This document shows positions 17,204 through 26,069 of a DNA stretch of 64,000 bases, in pieces. A program made the translations under genes and the position numbers. The notes under the pieces are model-generated. The model had not been told where the DNA came from. It ran no database searches and worked only from the letters and a program-made list of their open reading frames with translations. The stretch is taken from positions 1 to 64,000 of the forward strand of contig JAGBAA010000033.1 of NCBI GenBank assembly GCA_017939795.1. The letters are read 5' to 3'. Numbering within the stretch: the first letter of the stretch is position 1; the number at the start of each line of letters is the position of its first letter. This stretch comes from Thermoguttaceae bacterium (GTDB taxonomy: Bacteria; Planctomycetota; Planctomycetia; Pirellulales; Thermoguttaceae).

Positions 17204-18330
17204 TCTACGCCGCTCTCCTCTTCTTTTCCGTTTCGGCTTCCCATCGCCTGAAAGAGGCTCCGCTCGATCCCGTTCGAGAAAAATCGGCAGGAACCGTCCG
17301 CCGTCATGCAGTTTGCGCCGCCGAAATGGGCACTTCGGGCAAAATAGAATCCCATCTGTTGGGAACTCGATCCCGTACTGTCCGGAAATGCCGGATTCGG
17401 AGGAAGTGCCGCGACGGCTCCCGTGAAAAGCGAACGGCCGAAGAGCCAGGACGCTCCGCGATTTCCCTGAAATTTGGAGGCTTCCGATCCCCAGGAACGC
17501 AGCTGGGACTCCGACGGATCCGAAACTCCCGCAAACCCAGGTTCTGCCGAGTTCCCTTTCAAACTGCCGCTGACTCCGACCTGACGCCCGATGATGGGGT
17601 CTTTTTCCGTATCCTGATGATTCCCGAGAAGCGATTCCGCAAGCATCAGCGTGTTGCTCGTTCCATCCGGGATCATGCCGAACGTGACTTTCGACTCACA
17701 GTAAAAGATCCCGTCCGTCGGAAACCGCATATCGTAGCTGGTCCCTTTTCCGGAACCGACGACGACCATGAAATTCGTTCCGTTCAGGCTCGCCCCCTCA
17801 CCGGCTCCGTCAAGCTGGTACTCGGTAAAGACCGGATCTTCACCGTCGCTCGGGCAAAGATAGGACGCGATCCGCACCGAAGCCGCACGCGACTGGGCCG
17901 GATTGAGCTTCATGTTTCCTTTACTTCCGCTCATCGGAGGCACGGTATAGTCGATCAGCTGATTCACGCCGTCCTGCTCCATAAACGGCAGGATCCGCGC
18001 CTGCACAGAGAATCCGCACATTTCCGTCACGGAAGACCCCATTCCTGGGAAAGCCCCCGTCTGGCTCTCATAGTTCAGGATGGCCAGCCCGGTCTGACGC
18101 AGATGATTCGCGCAGTTCATCCGCCGCGCGGCTTCCCTGGCCTGCTGGACCGCCGGAAGAAGCAGACCGACCAGCATACCGATGATGGCGATGACGACCA
18201 GAAGCTCCACGAGCGTAAAACCGCCGGAACAGGCTGACGCTGACTGCCGTGCAGATGCAGAGCCGCCAAAATGCACGAATGCAAATTTCCTTTTTCCAAA
18301 CAGACGAAAAACTGGCAGGCGGCTGGACAT
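17200..18330 (-). CDS. DUF1559 pseudopilin with prepilin N-terminus and H-X9-DG motif
   Basis: 376 aa from ATG 18330 (GAGG about ten bases upstream); an in-frame ATG at 18366 is less likely. After a long basic leader of about 36 residues comes the type IV prepilin signal G-FTLVELLVVIAIIG, cleaved before Phe by prepilin peptidase. AVQQAREAARRMNCANHLRQ follows, typical of planctomycete DUF1559 proteins. Near the C-terminus HFGGANCMTADG fits the H-X9-DG motif of that family. These proteins occur in large paralogous sets in planctomycetes and are thought to be pseudopilins on the envelope. This one is first gene of the ABC operon and overlaps the binding-protein start, so it probably acts with the importer; that coupling is unusual. 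Confidence 0.9.
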   Translation of the reverse strand: MSSRLPVFRLFGKRKFAFVHFGGSASARQSASACSGGFTLVELLVVIAIIGMLVGLLLPAVQQAREAARRMNCANHLRQTGLAILNYESQTGAFPGMGSSVTEMCGFSVQARILPFMEQDGVNQLIDYTVPPMSGSKGNMKLNPAQSRAASVRIASYLCPSDGEDPVFTEYQLDGAGEGASLNGTNFMVVVGSGKGTSYDMRFPTDGIFYCESKVTFGMIPDGTSNTLMLAESLLGNHQDTEKDPIIGRQVGVSGSLKGNSAEPGFAGVSDPSESQLRSWGSEASKFQGNRGASWLFGRSLFTGAVAALPPNPAFPDSTGSSSQQMGFYFARSAHFGGANCMTADGSCRFFSNGIERSLFQAMGSRNGKEEESGVE

Positions 18331-18350
18331 GAGAGGGATCCTCAGGGTAA

Positions 18351-18377
18351 ATAATACGAATTCCAAAATCGTAATAC
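18351..18377 (-). promoter_or_regulatory. Candidate operator at the start of the pseudopilin/ABC operon
   Basis: On the minus strand GTATTAC (18371-18377) and GTATTAT (18351-18357) are repeated 20 bp apart, and inside them TCGTA/TACGA form an inverted pair around a nine- to ten-base centre. The site overlaps the predicted transcription start, where a repressor would act. It shares GTAT-A half-sites with known NikR operators but does not match the E. coli consensus GTATGA-N16-TCATAC. NikR binding is inference. Confidence 0.35.
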
Positions 18378-18378
18378 T

Positions 18379-18406
18379 ATTTTAGCAAAAATATCCACAT
18401 TGTCAA
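18379..18406 (-). promoter_or_regulatory. Promoter of the pseudopilin/ABC/FmdE operon
   Basis: On the minus strand TTGACA (18401-18406), 16-bp spacer, TAAAAT (18379-18384) preceded by GC. Predicted start near 18372. Confidence 0.65.
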
Positions 18407-18484
18407 GACTTTCCCCGCCGAAAAAAGAAATTTCGGCCAAAAATTCTTCAAATCAGACGAAATTGTCCACAGAACTTCTTTTTT

Positions 18485-18901
18485 TCAAAAATGATGCCCC
18501 GCCGTCGTCATGGTGAGCGAACAGTGCGTCATTCCCTTGATGGTCTCCAGACCGTGAAAGAGTTTTTTCAGCTCTTCGACCGGGCCTTTCACGATGATGT
18601 TTTCCATGCAGTTGTGGTGGTCGAGATGCGCGTGCTGCGAGCACAGGACCAGGGAGCCAAAATCGTGCTGTTTGCCGATGATCTCATCCAGCATCCGCGA
18701 TTTGTGGTGGTCGTAGACCAGCGTAATGACGCCGGCGACGACTTCCCCGTCTTTCCATTCCTGCTCGATCAGCGAGGCTTTGATCAGCTGCTTCACGGCC
18801 TCCGAGCGAGTCGGAAATCCCTGACGTTTGATCTGTGCATCAAACTGTTCAAGTACGTTCTCTTCCAGCGTGATCGAAATTCGCGAAAGCTGACTTCCCA
18901 T
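18485..18901 (-). CDS. nikR: Nickel-responsive transcriptional regulator NikR
   Basis: 138 aa from ATG 18901, with GGAGG seven bases upstream; the longer frame to 19012 reads through the promoter. The N-terminal ribbon-helix-helix (RISITLEENVLEQFDAQI...RSEAVKQLI) binds DNA; the C-terminal ACT-like domain tetramerises and binds nickel. All four high-affinity ligands of E. coli NikR have counterparts: H79, H90, H92 and C98 in the pattern QH-x10-HAHLDHHNC. It should repress nickel uptake genes when Ni is replete. It lies just upstream of, and co-directional with, the pseudopilin/ABC/FmdE operon, which is the obvious candidate target. A 7-bp hairpin GCCGAAA/TTTCGGC at 18417-18437 may end its transcript. 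Confidence 0.95.
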   Translation of the reverse strand: MGSQLSRISITLEENVLEQFDAQIKRQGFPTRSEAVKQLIKASLIEQEWKDGEVVAGVITLVYDHHKSRMLDEIIGKQHDFGSLVLCSQHAHLDHHNCMENIIVKGPVEELKKLFHGLETIKGMTHCSLTMTTAGHHF

Positions 18902-18971
18902 AAAATTTCCTCCGGCAATTCGGAATTTTTCTCTTTTTTTTCCCAAAGGACCTTTTCCCAAAACTTCTTTC

Positions 18972-19000
18972 ATTTTAATTGGAAAAGAACATTTTGTCAA
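18972..19000 (-). promoter_or_regulatory. Promoter of nikR
   Basis: On the minus strand TTGACA (18995-19000), 17-bp spacer, TAAAAT (18972-18977). It lies 70 bp before the nikR ATG. A perfect 12-bp palindrome CGGCACGTGCCG sits further upstream at 19047-19058. Confidence 0.65.
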
Positions 19001-19149
19001 GAGTCCGCTCAAAAATCTGGAAAAGAAGATAAAAAACGTTTCCTCCCGGCACGTGCCGACTTTGGCGAACGAAATCGCGAAGCGCAGCAGACTCCATTCC
19101 CCAATGAACCAAAATCTTTAAATTTTCAAAAAAACAGACGTCCTCGCTA

Positions 19150-19177
19150 TTGACAAAATATCTTGGCCGGGTAAAAT
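19150..19177 (+). promoter_or_regulatory. Promoter of the RND efflux operon
   Basis: TTGACA (19150-19155), 16-bp spacer, TAAAAT (19172-19177). Predicted start near 19184, about 90 bases before the adaptor gene. Confidence 0.65.
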
Positions 19178-19274
19178 CAACCTTCGCCATCGTACAGAAC
19201 ATCCCCAAGCCCCAGGGACTTCACGAGGCTGGTTTCCATTTCCAATGACTCCAAATCAGAAGGAAGATCCACCT

Positions 19275-20918
19275 ATGCATGAAGAAAACGCATTCCTTCG
19301 CGAAGCCGCCCGTTCATGGCTGGTTTTTGCAGTCCACCTGCTGATTTCCATCGGGATCCTTGCCCTGGGGGTCTTCGTGACGCTAAGCATCAGTGCCGGC
19401 CGCAGTCCGCAGGAAGCCGCCCCGGTCCAGGAGATCATCCCGACAGTAGAGACGGAAACGGCCTTCCGCGAGACAGGCGGGATCACGTTTCAGGTCGACG
19501 GTGTGGTGATCCCATTCCGTAAGGTCGCCGTTGCATCAGAAGTCTCTGGAAACATCACGTTCCTTTCTCCTAACTGCCGCGTCGGACGCTACATTCAGAA
19601 AGGCGATATCCTCATGGAGATCGACCAGCAGGATTACCGGCACGCTCTGCAGGAAGCGCAGCAGTCGCTCATCAAGGCGGCACGCGAGATCGAAGAATGG
19701 AAGGTCGCCGTCCAGAACAATCTGAAGCGCCTGGAGATCGCGCAGGAGCAGTTCAACACACAGAAACTCGAAGTGGAACGCTGCCTGGCACTGCATGAAA
19801 AAGGCGCGGTCTCGCAGACGGAACTCGATACGGCAAGACTGAACCTCCTGACGCGGGAAGAGGCGGTCGTGACGCAAAGGAATGAAAATGAGTCGCTCCT
19901 TGCACAGGAAGAGCGACTCAATGCCGTTCAGGAACTGGCGCGGGTCGCCGTAGAGAAAGCCGAACTGAATCTCTCGCGATGCACGCTCCGTGCGCCGCTC
20001 ACCGGGCTGGTCGTGAGCCTTGATGTTGAGCAGGACAAATTCATACAGCGCGGCGAAGATCTCGTTTCCATCCATGATACTTCCCGCCTGGAAGTCCAGT
20101 GCAGCCTCTACATGAAGCAGGTCGAATGGCTCTGGAGCGAAAATCTGGTGAACCACGATACGGCAGATGAAAACACAGCCTCCGAAACATCTTCCGAACA
20201 GTCTCAGCTCCACACGAAACAGGAGACCGCCAAGCCGGAGACCGTTTCCGATCCATCCGCGTTTCGCCAATTCTACCAGTTTGCAGACACTCCGGTCCGG
20301 CTCAAGTACGAGCTGAACGACACGGTCTACGAATGGGCAGGAACGCTGACGTACCTTGACGGTCCGGGGCTGGATTCCCGAACACGCATGATGCCGTGCC
20401 GTGTCGTCGTCGAGGATCCGCTGAACGTCCAGGCTTTCAGCATCGAAGGACGCCCGCTGAAACGTGCGGTCTCGCCGACCCTGATGCCCGGAATGTTCGT
20501 CTCGGTGGAGATCCACGCCAATCCGGCCCGGCCTCTTCTGAATCTTTCCGAAATGGCGGTCCTGCCCGGAGGAACCGTCTGGAAAGCCGGCAAAAACGAA
20601 GCGGGTGAAGATGTGCTCGTGCGTGCCTCCAAAATCATGACGGCCCACTTCGACACAAAGTCCGGAAGGATCCTCGTCTACGCCAAACGGGGCGTTCTGG
20701 AACCCGGCGATGAAGTCATCGTTTCCCCGCTGGCGTCTCCGGTCGAAGGAACGCGCATTCACGTGCAGAAGAAAACGCAGGAATCGACATCCAGCGAAAA
20801 CTCCGACGCCATTTCCGCTTCCGTTCCCTCCGCATCACAGAACGGCACGGTCCCCGCGTCGGAAAACAGCACGGTATCTGGATCGGATGACGATGCGAAA
20901 AAGGAGGAGATCCCATGA
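19275..20918 (+). CDS. RND efflux periplasmic adaptor (HlyD/MFP family)
   Basis: 547 aa from ATG 19275 (AAGGA about ten bases upstream); an ATG at 19245 is in frame but unsupported. One N-terminal membrane helix (about 10-35) anchors it. First lipoyl half at FQVDGVVIPFRKVAVASEVSGNI...VGRYIQKGDILMEID, then a long coiled-coil hairpin (about 115-230), then the second lipoyl half LSRCTLRAPLTGLVVSLDVE, beta-barrel and membrane-proximal domains. A Ser/Thr/Glu-rich insert (about 295-325) and a similar C-terminal tail are extra. It bridges the pump to an outer-membrane channel; no TolC gene is seen here. The stop overlaps the pump start (ATGA, 20915-20918), so the two are coupled. Confidence 0.9.
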   Translation: MHEENAFLREAARSWLVFAVHLLISIGILALGVFVTLSISAGRSPQEAAPVQEIIPTVETETAFRETGGITFQVDGVVIPFRKVAVASEVSGNITFLSPNCRVGRYIQKGDILMEIDQQDYRHALQEAQQSLIKAAREIEEWKVAVQNNLKRLEIAQEQFNTQKLEVERCLALHEKGAVSQTELDTARLNLLTREEAVVTQRNENESLLAQEERLNAVQELARVAVEKAELNLSRCTLRAPLTGLVVSLDVEQDKFIQRGEDLVSIHDTSRLEVQCSLYMKQVEWLWSENLVNHDTADENTASETSSEQSQLHTKQETAKPETVSDPSAFRQFYQFADTPVRLKYELNDTVYEWAGTLTYLDGPGLDSRTRMMPCRVVVEDPLNVQAFSIEGRPLKRAVSPTLMPGMFVSVEIHANPARPLLNLSEMAVLPGGTVWKAGKNEAGEDVLVRASKIMTAHFDTKSGRILVYAKRGVLEPGDEVIVSPLASPVEGTRIHVQKKTQESTSSENSDAISASVPSASQNGTVPASENSTVSGSDDDAKKEEIP

Positions 20919-23900
20919 AATCAGTCTTTCAGTGGGCAGTCTCCAACGTTCCGGCGATGAATCTCATCATGATCGCCGTCCTTTTGATGGGATTCTGGGG
21001 ACTCAAAAGCCTGAATCGGGAAACGTTTCCCAATTTCGACATCGACATGATCTCGGTCTCCGTCATGTATCCGGGCGCGACACCGGAAGAGGTGGAAGAG
21101 GCGATCTGCCAGAAGATCGAAGAAGAAGTCCGCGACATCGTCGGCATCAAAAAGGTGACGTCGACGGCGTCTGAAAACGTCGGATCCGTCATGATCGAAC
21201 TGGAATCCAACGTCGACGACCAGAACCGCGTTCTGAATGAAGTGGACAGTGCGGTCGGAAGGATCTCCACGTTTCCGGAACTCTGCGAGAGGCCGGATGT
21301 ACGCCTGCTTCAAATCGAGGAAACGATCATCCGCGTCGGGATCCTCGGTCCTCCGGACTGGAGTGTTGACGCACAGCTGAAACTGCGCGGCGTTGCCGAA
21401 GAGGTCCGAAACGAACTCCTCCAGCTGCCGAATATTTCGCGCGTCGATATCGTAGGGAGCAAAGACTACCAGATCGACGTGGAATTGAACGAAAACACGC
21501 TCCGCAGCTACGGTCTGACGCTTCAGGAAGTCGCCGGGATCATCGCCCGCGAAAATCATCAGCAGGCCGGAGGCACTATCCGCGGCAAATCGCAGGAGAT
21601 CCTCCTTCGCAGCGACACGAAACAGGACTGGGGGGAAGGGATCGCACGGCTTCCGCTTCTCGGAACGGAAGAGGGGGCGATCCTCACGGTCGGCGACCTC
21701 GGCAATGTGCGCGATGAATTCGTAGATACGGCCAGCAGCATTTCGATACGCACCGTCATTGACGAAAACACAGAAATCGACGAAACCTCCGAAATCAGCG
21801 AAACCGAAGAAATCAGCGAAAACGCCGAAAAGGATCCGTCTCCGGAAGAAAAAAAACGGATCCGCTACCGTCCGGACCGGCCGTTTCTTGCCCTCAACAT
21901 TCAGCGCAATCCGGAAGAAGACCTTTTCGCCATGGTGGATGCCGTCCACGCCTACGTCGCGAAAGCCCAGGTTCCGCAAGGCTATGAGCTTCTGACGTGG
22001 GGAGACCGTTCCACCGAAGTCCGCGAACGTCTCGCCATGCTGGGCGAAAACGGCATTCAGGGGCTTCTCATCGTAATTCTCTGCCTCACGCTCTTCCTCG
22101 ACATGCGCCTCTCGATCTGGGTCTCGCTCGGGATCCCGTTTGCGCTCCTGGGGACCTGCTTTGTGCTGATGCTCATGGGACAGACGCTGAACATGATCTC
22201 CTCCTTCGCGCTGATCATGGGGCTTGGGATCGTCGTGGATGATGCCATCGTCATCGGAGAAAACGTCTACACGCACCGCCAGATGGGCAAATCCGCGCGT
22301 CAGGCGGCCATTGACGGGATCCATGAAGTTTTTCCGAGCGTCTGGGCCTCCGTCCTCACGACCATCATCGCGTTTGCGCCGCTTCTGTTCGTGATGGGCA
22401 CGATGGGAAAGATCATGTTCGTCCTGCCTGCCGTCATGATCTCCATGCTCCTCATCTCGCTTTTTGAATCCTCCACGATCCTTCCCGCGCACCTTTCGCA
22501 CCGAGACAATCTGCTCTTCCGGATCTGCCGGAATGTTTTCTTCATCTTCTACTGGATCGTTCCGCTTCTCCAGTGGCTCGCACACTATGCGTCTGCGGGA
22601 ATGGACCGATTCATCCAGTACATTTACCTCCCGCTGCTGCGCCGGATCATGACGCACCGCATGATCTTTCTGTCGGTCTGTTTCTCCGTCATGCTCATCT
22701 CAGCCGGAATGTTCCTCGGCGGAGTCGTCCAATTCGTTTTCTTTCCGAAACTGGACGGGACCTCGATCGTCTGCAATGTGCAGTTCCCCAACGGAACGCC
22801 GGAAGCACTGACGGCACACTGGGCGGACGTCATTGAAGAATCGTACTGGCGTACCGCGCAGAAGATCCTGGAAGAGACGGGCGAGCAGGTCTCCGTACAT
22901 TCCATCCGCACCATCGGCTCAAATATGGCGGGACGCGGACACGGGGGCGGAATGTCCGGCGGCGATTCCAGCCATATGGCGAGCGTGGAGATCCAGCTCG
23001 TTGACGCGGAGAAGCGAAGCATCCAGAGTTTCGAGATCATCGACCGGTGGCGCAAAGAGACCGGAACGATACCCGGCGCACTGGTCCTCACGTTTGATTC
23101 TGCCTTTGCGGGACCGGGAGGAAGCGCGATCGAGTTCAAGGTCACGGCTCCGGCTGAACACGCAGAGGAACTGGAAAAGGCGGTGGAACGGTGCAAGAGC
23201 AAACTTGCGTCCTACGAGGGGATCTACGACATTCACGACGACGATCTCCCCGGGAAATGGGAATTTCGCCCGAAAGTCAAGGATTTCGCCGTGACGCAGG
23301 GCGTACGTCAGGCGGACATTGCCGACGTTCTACGAAATGCGTACTATGGAGCCGAAGTCATGCGGCTTCAGCGCGGAAGGCATGAAGTCAAACTCATGGT
23401 CCGCTACCCGGAATCTGCCCGGCGGTCGCTCGCCAGTTTCGATGAACTCCGCGTCCGGATCAACGGCGTGGAACGTCCCATCGGAGAATTGGCGGATATT
23501 GAGATCAAGCGCGGGTACTCCTCCATCAGCCGGATCGACCAGCAGCGAAGCATTCAGATCACCGCGGACGCAGACTACACGAAAGTGCAGCCGAACCGGA
23601 TCATCGGAGTCCTTCAGGGAACCATTCCGGAATTCGATGCGGAAGGAAAGCCCGTTCCTGCATTTTTGCCGGAATTGAAAAAAGAATTCCCGCACATCAA
23701 TATCCGGTGGGAAGGTCAGCGGGAACAGGAAGAAGAATCCTTCAATTCGATGAAGATCGGTTTCGCTGTCGCGATGCTTCTGATGTTCATCCTCCTCACC
23801 ATGCAGTTCGGCTCCTACACGCAGCCGTTCATCATCATGTCCGTCATTCCGTTTGCGGTCGTCATCGTGATCTTGGGGCACGCCGCTTTCCAGATGCAGA

Positions 23901-24274
23901 TGACTTTCTTCTCCGCATTCGGACTCATTGCACTGGCGGGGATCGTCGTGAATGACTCCATCGTCTTCGTCGATTTCATCAATACGCAGGTCCGCGGCCA
24001 AAAAAGGAGCATCCGTGAGGCCTGCATCGAAGCGGGAAGGCGGCGTTTTCGCCCGGTCATCCTGACGACCGTCACGACCGTGGGCGGCCTGATGCCGATC
24101 TGTTTCGAGACCTCCTTCCAGGCGCACATGATCATCCCCATGGCCTTCACGATGTCCGTTGGCACTGCGGGAGCGACCGTCCTGACGCTTTTCCTCGTAC
24201 CGGTCCTTTACTCGCTCTACGACGACTTCGCAAAATTCGCGACCCGAACACTTCGGCTGGAACACGAGGATTGA
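20915..24274 (+). CDS. RND family efflux pump permease
   Basis: 1119 aa, family length about 1020-1100. Inner-membrane, proton-driven pump working with the adaptor just upstream. TM1 (MNLIMIAVLLMGFWGL), porter domain with FPNFDIDMISVSVMYPGATPEEVEE, TM2-6 including GLGIVVDDAIVIGEN with the paired Asp of the proton relay, second porter region, then TM7-12. In TM10 the motif reads LAGIVVNDSIVFVDFIN, with Asn where AcrB has its relay Lys, a known variant in some HAE subfamilies. An acidic insert (about 288-310, repeated Glu/Ile/Ser/Thr) lies in the first porter loop. Substrate cannot be inferred; Cus/Czc metal motifs were not seen. Confidence 0.9.
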   Translation: MKSVFQWAVSNVPAMNLIMIAVLLMGFWGLKSLNRETFPNFDIDMISVSVMYPGATPEEVEEAICQKIEEEVRDIVGIKKVTSTASENVGSVMIELESNVDDQNRVLNEVDSAVGRISTFPELCERPDVRLLQIEETIIRVGILGPPDWSVDAQLKLRGVAEEVRNELLQLPNISRVDIVGSKDYQIDVELNENTLRSYGLTLQEVAGIIARENHQQAGGTIRGKSQEILLRSDTKQDWGEGIARLPLLGTEEGAILTVGDLGNVRDEFVDTASSISIRTVIDENTEIDETSEISETEEISENAEKDPSPEEKKRIRYRPDRPFLALNIQRNPEEDLFAMVDAVHAYVAKAQVPQGYELLTWGDRSTEVRERLAMLGENGIQGLLIVILCLTLFLDMRLSIWVSLGIPFALLGTCFVLMLMGQTLNMISSFALIMGLGIVVDDAIVIGENVYTHRQMGKSARQAAIDGIHEVFPSVWASVLTTIIAFAPLLFVMGTMGKIMFVLPAVMISMLLISLFESSTILPAHLSHRDNLLFRICRNVFFIFYWIVPLLQWLAHYASAGMDRFIQYIYLPLLRRIMTHRMIFLSVCFSVMLISAGMFLGGVVQFVFFPKLDGTSIVCNVQFPNGTPEALTAHWADVIEESYWRTAQKILEETGEQVSVHSIRTIGSNMAGRGHGGGMSGGDSSHMASVEIQLVDAEKRSIQSFEIIDRWRKETGTIPGALVLTFDSAFAGPGGSAIEFKVTAPAEHAEELEKAVERCKSKLASYEGIYDIHDDDLPGKWEFRPKVKDFAVTQGVRQADIADVLRNAYYGAEVMRLQRGRHEVKLMVRYPESARRSLASFDELRVRINGVERPIGELADIEIKRGYSSISRIDQQRSIQITADADYTKVQPNRIIGVLQGTIPEFDAEGKPVPAFLPELKKEFPHINIRWEGQREQEEESFNSMKIGFAVAMLLMFILLTMQFGSYTQPFIIMSVIPFAVVIVILGHAAFQMQMTFFSAFGLIALAGIVVNDSIVFVDFINTQVRGQKRSIREACIEAGRRRFRPVILTTVTTVGGLMPICFETSFQAHMIIPMAFTMSVGTAGATVLTLFLVPVLYSLYDDFAKFATRTLRLEHED

Positions 24275-24305
24275 GCCGCAAAAGACTGAAGAGCAGAGAT
24301 CTTCA

Positions 24306-24413
24306 ACGCGAAATTCACGAAAAAACACGAATTGCACGAAACGATTTTGAAATTTTCCCCAAAATCCATTTCGTGTACTTTCGTGTCTTTCGTGTCTTTC
24401 GTGAAATTTGCGT
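24306..24413. repeat. Imperfect inverted repeat built of CACGAAA motifs
   Basis: The left arm (24306-24349) contains TTCACGAAAAAACACGAA and CACGAAACG; the right arm (24361-24413) contains their complement, TTTCGTGTCTTTCGTGTCTT and TTTCGTGAAATTTGCG. Together they can fold into a long hairpin between the converging RND and glgC genes and may end both transcripts. Degenerate relatives occur at 26119-26142 and 28349-28450. Confidence 0.7.
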
Positions 24414-24455
24414 CAAGGCACATTCACTGTGTTTTCCTCCGTCAGCAGCCCTCCC

Positions 24456-25685
24456 TCAGCTGCACTGGCGGGTCACGATCGTGATCCCGTTCTCGGTGAC
24501 GTAAAATCCGCGTGCCCGATCCAGTTCCGGGTCAAATCCGATCTCCATCCCCGGATCGATCCGGACTCCGGAATCCAGGATCGCACGGGAAATTCGGGCT
24601 TTCCTTCCGATCTCCACGTCGGAAAAGAGGATCGATTCTTCCACCTGCGCGTAGCTGTTGACCCGGCATCGGAATCCCAGCACGCTCCGATTCACGAACG
24701 CCCCCGAAATGATGGATCCATTACAGATCAGACTGTCGGTCGCCATTCCGATCCGCTCATCATGGGCAAAAACGAATTTCGGCGGCGGACAGTTCGGCTG
24801 GTAGGTCCAGATGGGCCAGCGGCGGTCGTAGAGATTCAGCTGCGGATCCGCGTCGATCAGATCCATGTTTGCGTCAAAAAAAGCATCCAGCGTCCCGACG
24901 TCGCGCCAGTAGCTCTCCGACTTTCGGTTTTCATCATTGAACGGGTGCGCGTAGACCGTGTACTGATCGATGACGGACGGAATGATGTCGCCGCCGAAAT
25001 CGTGCCGGCTGTTTTCGTCCAGCGCATCCTGGCAGAGTTTTTCAAAAAGGAACTCCGTATTGAAGACGTAGATCCCCATGGACGCAAGGCAATAGTCAGG
25101 CTGATTGGGGATCTCCCTGGGAATGACGGGTTTCTCGGCAAATCCGATGACGCGGTTCGCCTCATCGACTTCCAGCACACCGAAACGCCGGGCTGCGGTA
25201 CTCGTAGGAACGCGCAGAGTGCTGATCGTCAGGTCGGCGTGATTCTCGATGTGGGTCTGGATCAGCCGTCGGTAGTCCATTTTGTAGATGTGGTCGCCGG
25301 CAAGAATCACGACGTATTTTGGACGCTCGCGCTCGATCGTATAGATATTCTGATAGACGGCGTCTCCCGTTCCCTGGTACCAGTTTTCATCGATGCGCTG
25401 CTGCGGAGGCACAATGTCGATGAACTGGCCAAGTTCGCGCTGAAAGTACCTCTGCCAACCGAGATTCACGTGCCGATCGAGACTCATCGTCTTGTACTGG
25501 GTGAGCATGAGGACTTTCCGGATCCCGCTGTTGAGGACGTTGGAAAGCGTGAAATCGATGATCCGATAAGCGCCGCCAAACGGAACCGCCGGTTTCGCCC
25601 GGTCGCGGGTAAGGGGTTCAAGACGCGAACCTTTTCCACCGGCCAGAATGATGGCCATGGTGTTTTCCGTGAGTGCTGAAGTCAT
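24456..25685 (-). CDS. glgC: Glucose-1-phosphate adenylyltransferase
   Basis: 409 aa from ATG 25685 (AAGGA about eleven bases upstream); an ATG at 25736 gives an atypical N-terminus. Makes ADP-glucose from ATP and glucose 1-phosphate, the committed step of glycogen synthesis. Nucleotidyltransferase motif ILAGGKGSRLEPLTRDRAKPAVPFGG (starting near residue 11), the substrate region WYQGTGDAVYQN, DHIYKMDY, FAEKP, and a C-terminal left-handed beta-helix (about 300-409). Arginines of the allosteric N-terminal region are present. Monocistronic, with its own promoter at 25759; no other glg gene is adjacent. Confidence 0.95.
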   Translation of the reverse strand: MTSALTENTMAIILAGGKGSRLEPLTRDRAKPAVPFGGAYRIIDFTLSNVLNSGIRKVLMLTQYKTMSLDRHVNLGWQRYFQRELGQFIDIVPPQQRIDENWYQGTGDAVYQNIYTIERERPKYVVILAGDHIYKMDYRRLIQTHIENHADLTISTLRVPTSTAARRFGVLEVDEANRVIGFAEKPVIPREIPNQPDYCLASMGIYVFNTEFLFEKLCQDALDENSRHDFGGDIIPSVIDQYTVYAHPFNDENRKSESYWRDVGTLDAFFDANMDLIDADPQLNLYDRRWPIWTYQPNCPPPKFVFAHDERIGMATDSLICNGSIISGAFVNRSVLGFRCRVNSYAQVEESILFSDVEIGRKARISRAILDSGVRIDPGMEIGFDPELDRARGFYVTENGITIVTRQCS

Positions 25686-25758
25686 TGGGTCTGATGTCCT
25701 TTTATGGCAATGGGTCAAAATGAACAAAATAAACAAAATGGAGATGATTCAGTCTAGC

Positions 25759-25787
25759 ATCATAGTCAAATCAGACCAATGAGTAAA
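25759..25787 (-). promoter_or_regulatory. Promoter of glgC
   Basis: On the minus strand TTTACT (25782-25787), 17-bp spacer, TATGAT (25759-25764). Confidence 0.5.
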
Positions 25788-25880
25788 TTACGCAGCATGG
25801 TTTTTCGCGGAAGAAAAAGATAAAAAACGGAAGCATTTTTAAAATTTGGGAAAAATTTTAAAAAAATCCTCCCCCCCCCA

Positions 25881-25908
25881 TTGACGAAATCTCGAAATGT
25901 GGTATATT
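25881..25908 (+). promoter_or_regulatory. Promoter of tRNA-Glu
   Basis: TTGACG (25881-25886), 16-bp spacer, TATATT (25903-25908); predicted start near 25915, about 50 bases before the tRNA. Confidence 0.6.
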
Positions 25909-25963
25909 GATGCGCACTTGAGAGATGAAAGGGAAAATAAAACTTCCGATCGTTTCCACAAGT

Positions 25964-26035
25964 GGCCTCATCGTCTAGCGGTTAGGACACGGCCCTTTCA
26001 AGGCCGCGGCGCGGGTTCGATTCCCGCTGAGGTCA
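25964..26035 (+). tRNA. tRNA-Glu (anticodon TTC)
   Basis: A 72-nt cloverleaf: acceptor GGCCTCA pairs with TGAGGTC (one G-U), D-arm TCGTCTAGCGGTTAGGA, anticodon stem GGCC/GGCC with loop CTTTCAA and anticodon TTC at 25997-25999, T-arm GCGGGTTCGATTCCCGC. CCA is not encoded. Flanked by its own promoter and terminator, so it is a single-gene unit. Glu-tRNA is also the substrate of HemA, encoded 7.4 kb away. Confidence 0.97.
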
Positions 26036-26041
26036 TTCCAA

Positions 26042-26069
26042 GACCTGCGATTTTCGCGGGTCTTTTTTT
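26042..26069 (+). terminator. Intrinsic terminator of tRNA-Glu
   Basis: GACCTGCGA (26042-26050) pairs with TCGCGGGTC (26054-26062), one G-U pair, followed by seven T. Confidence 0.9.
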
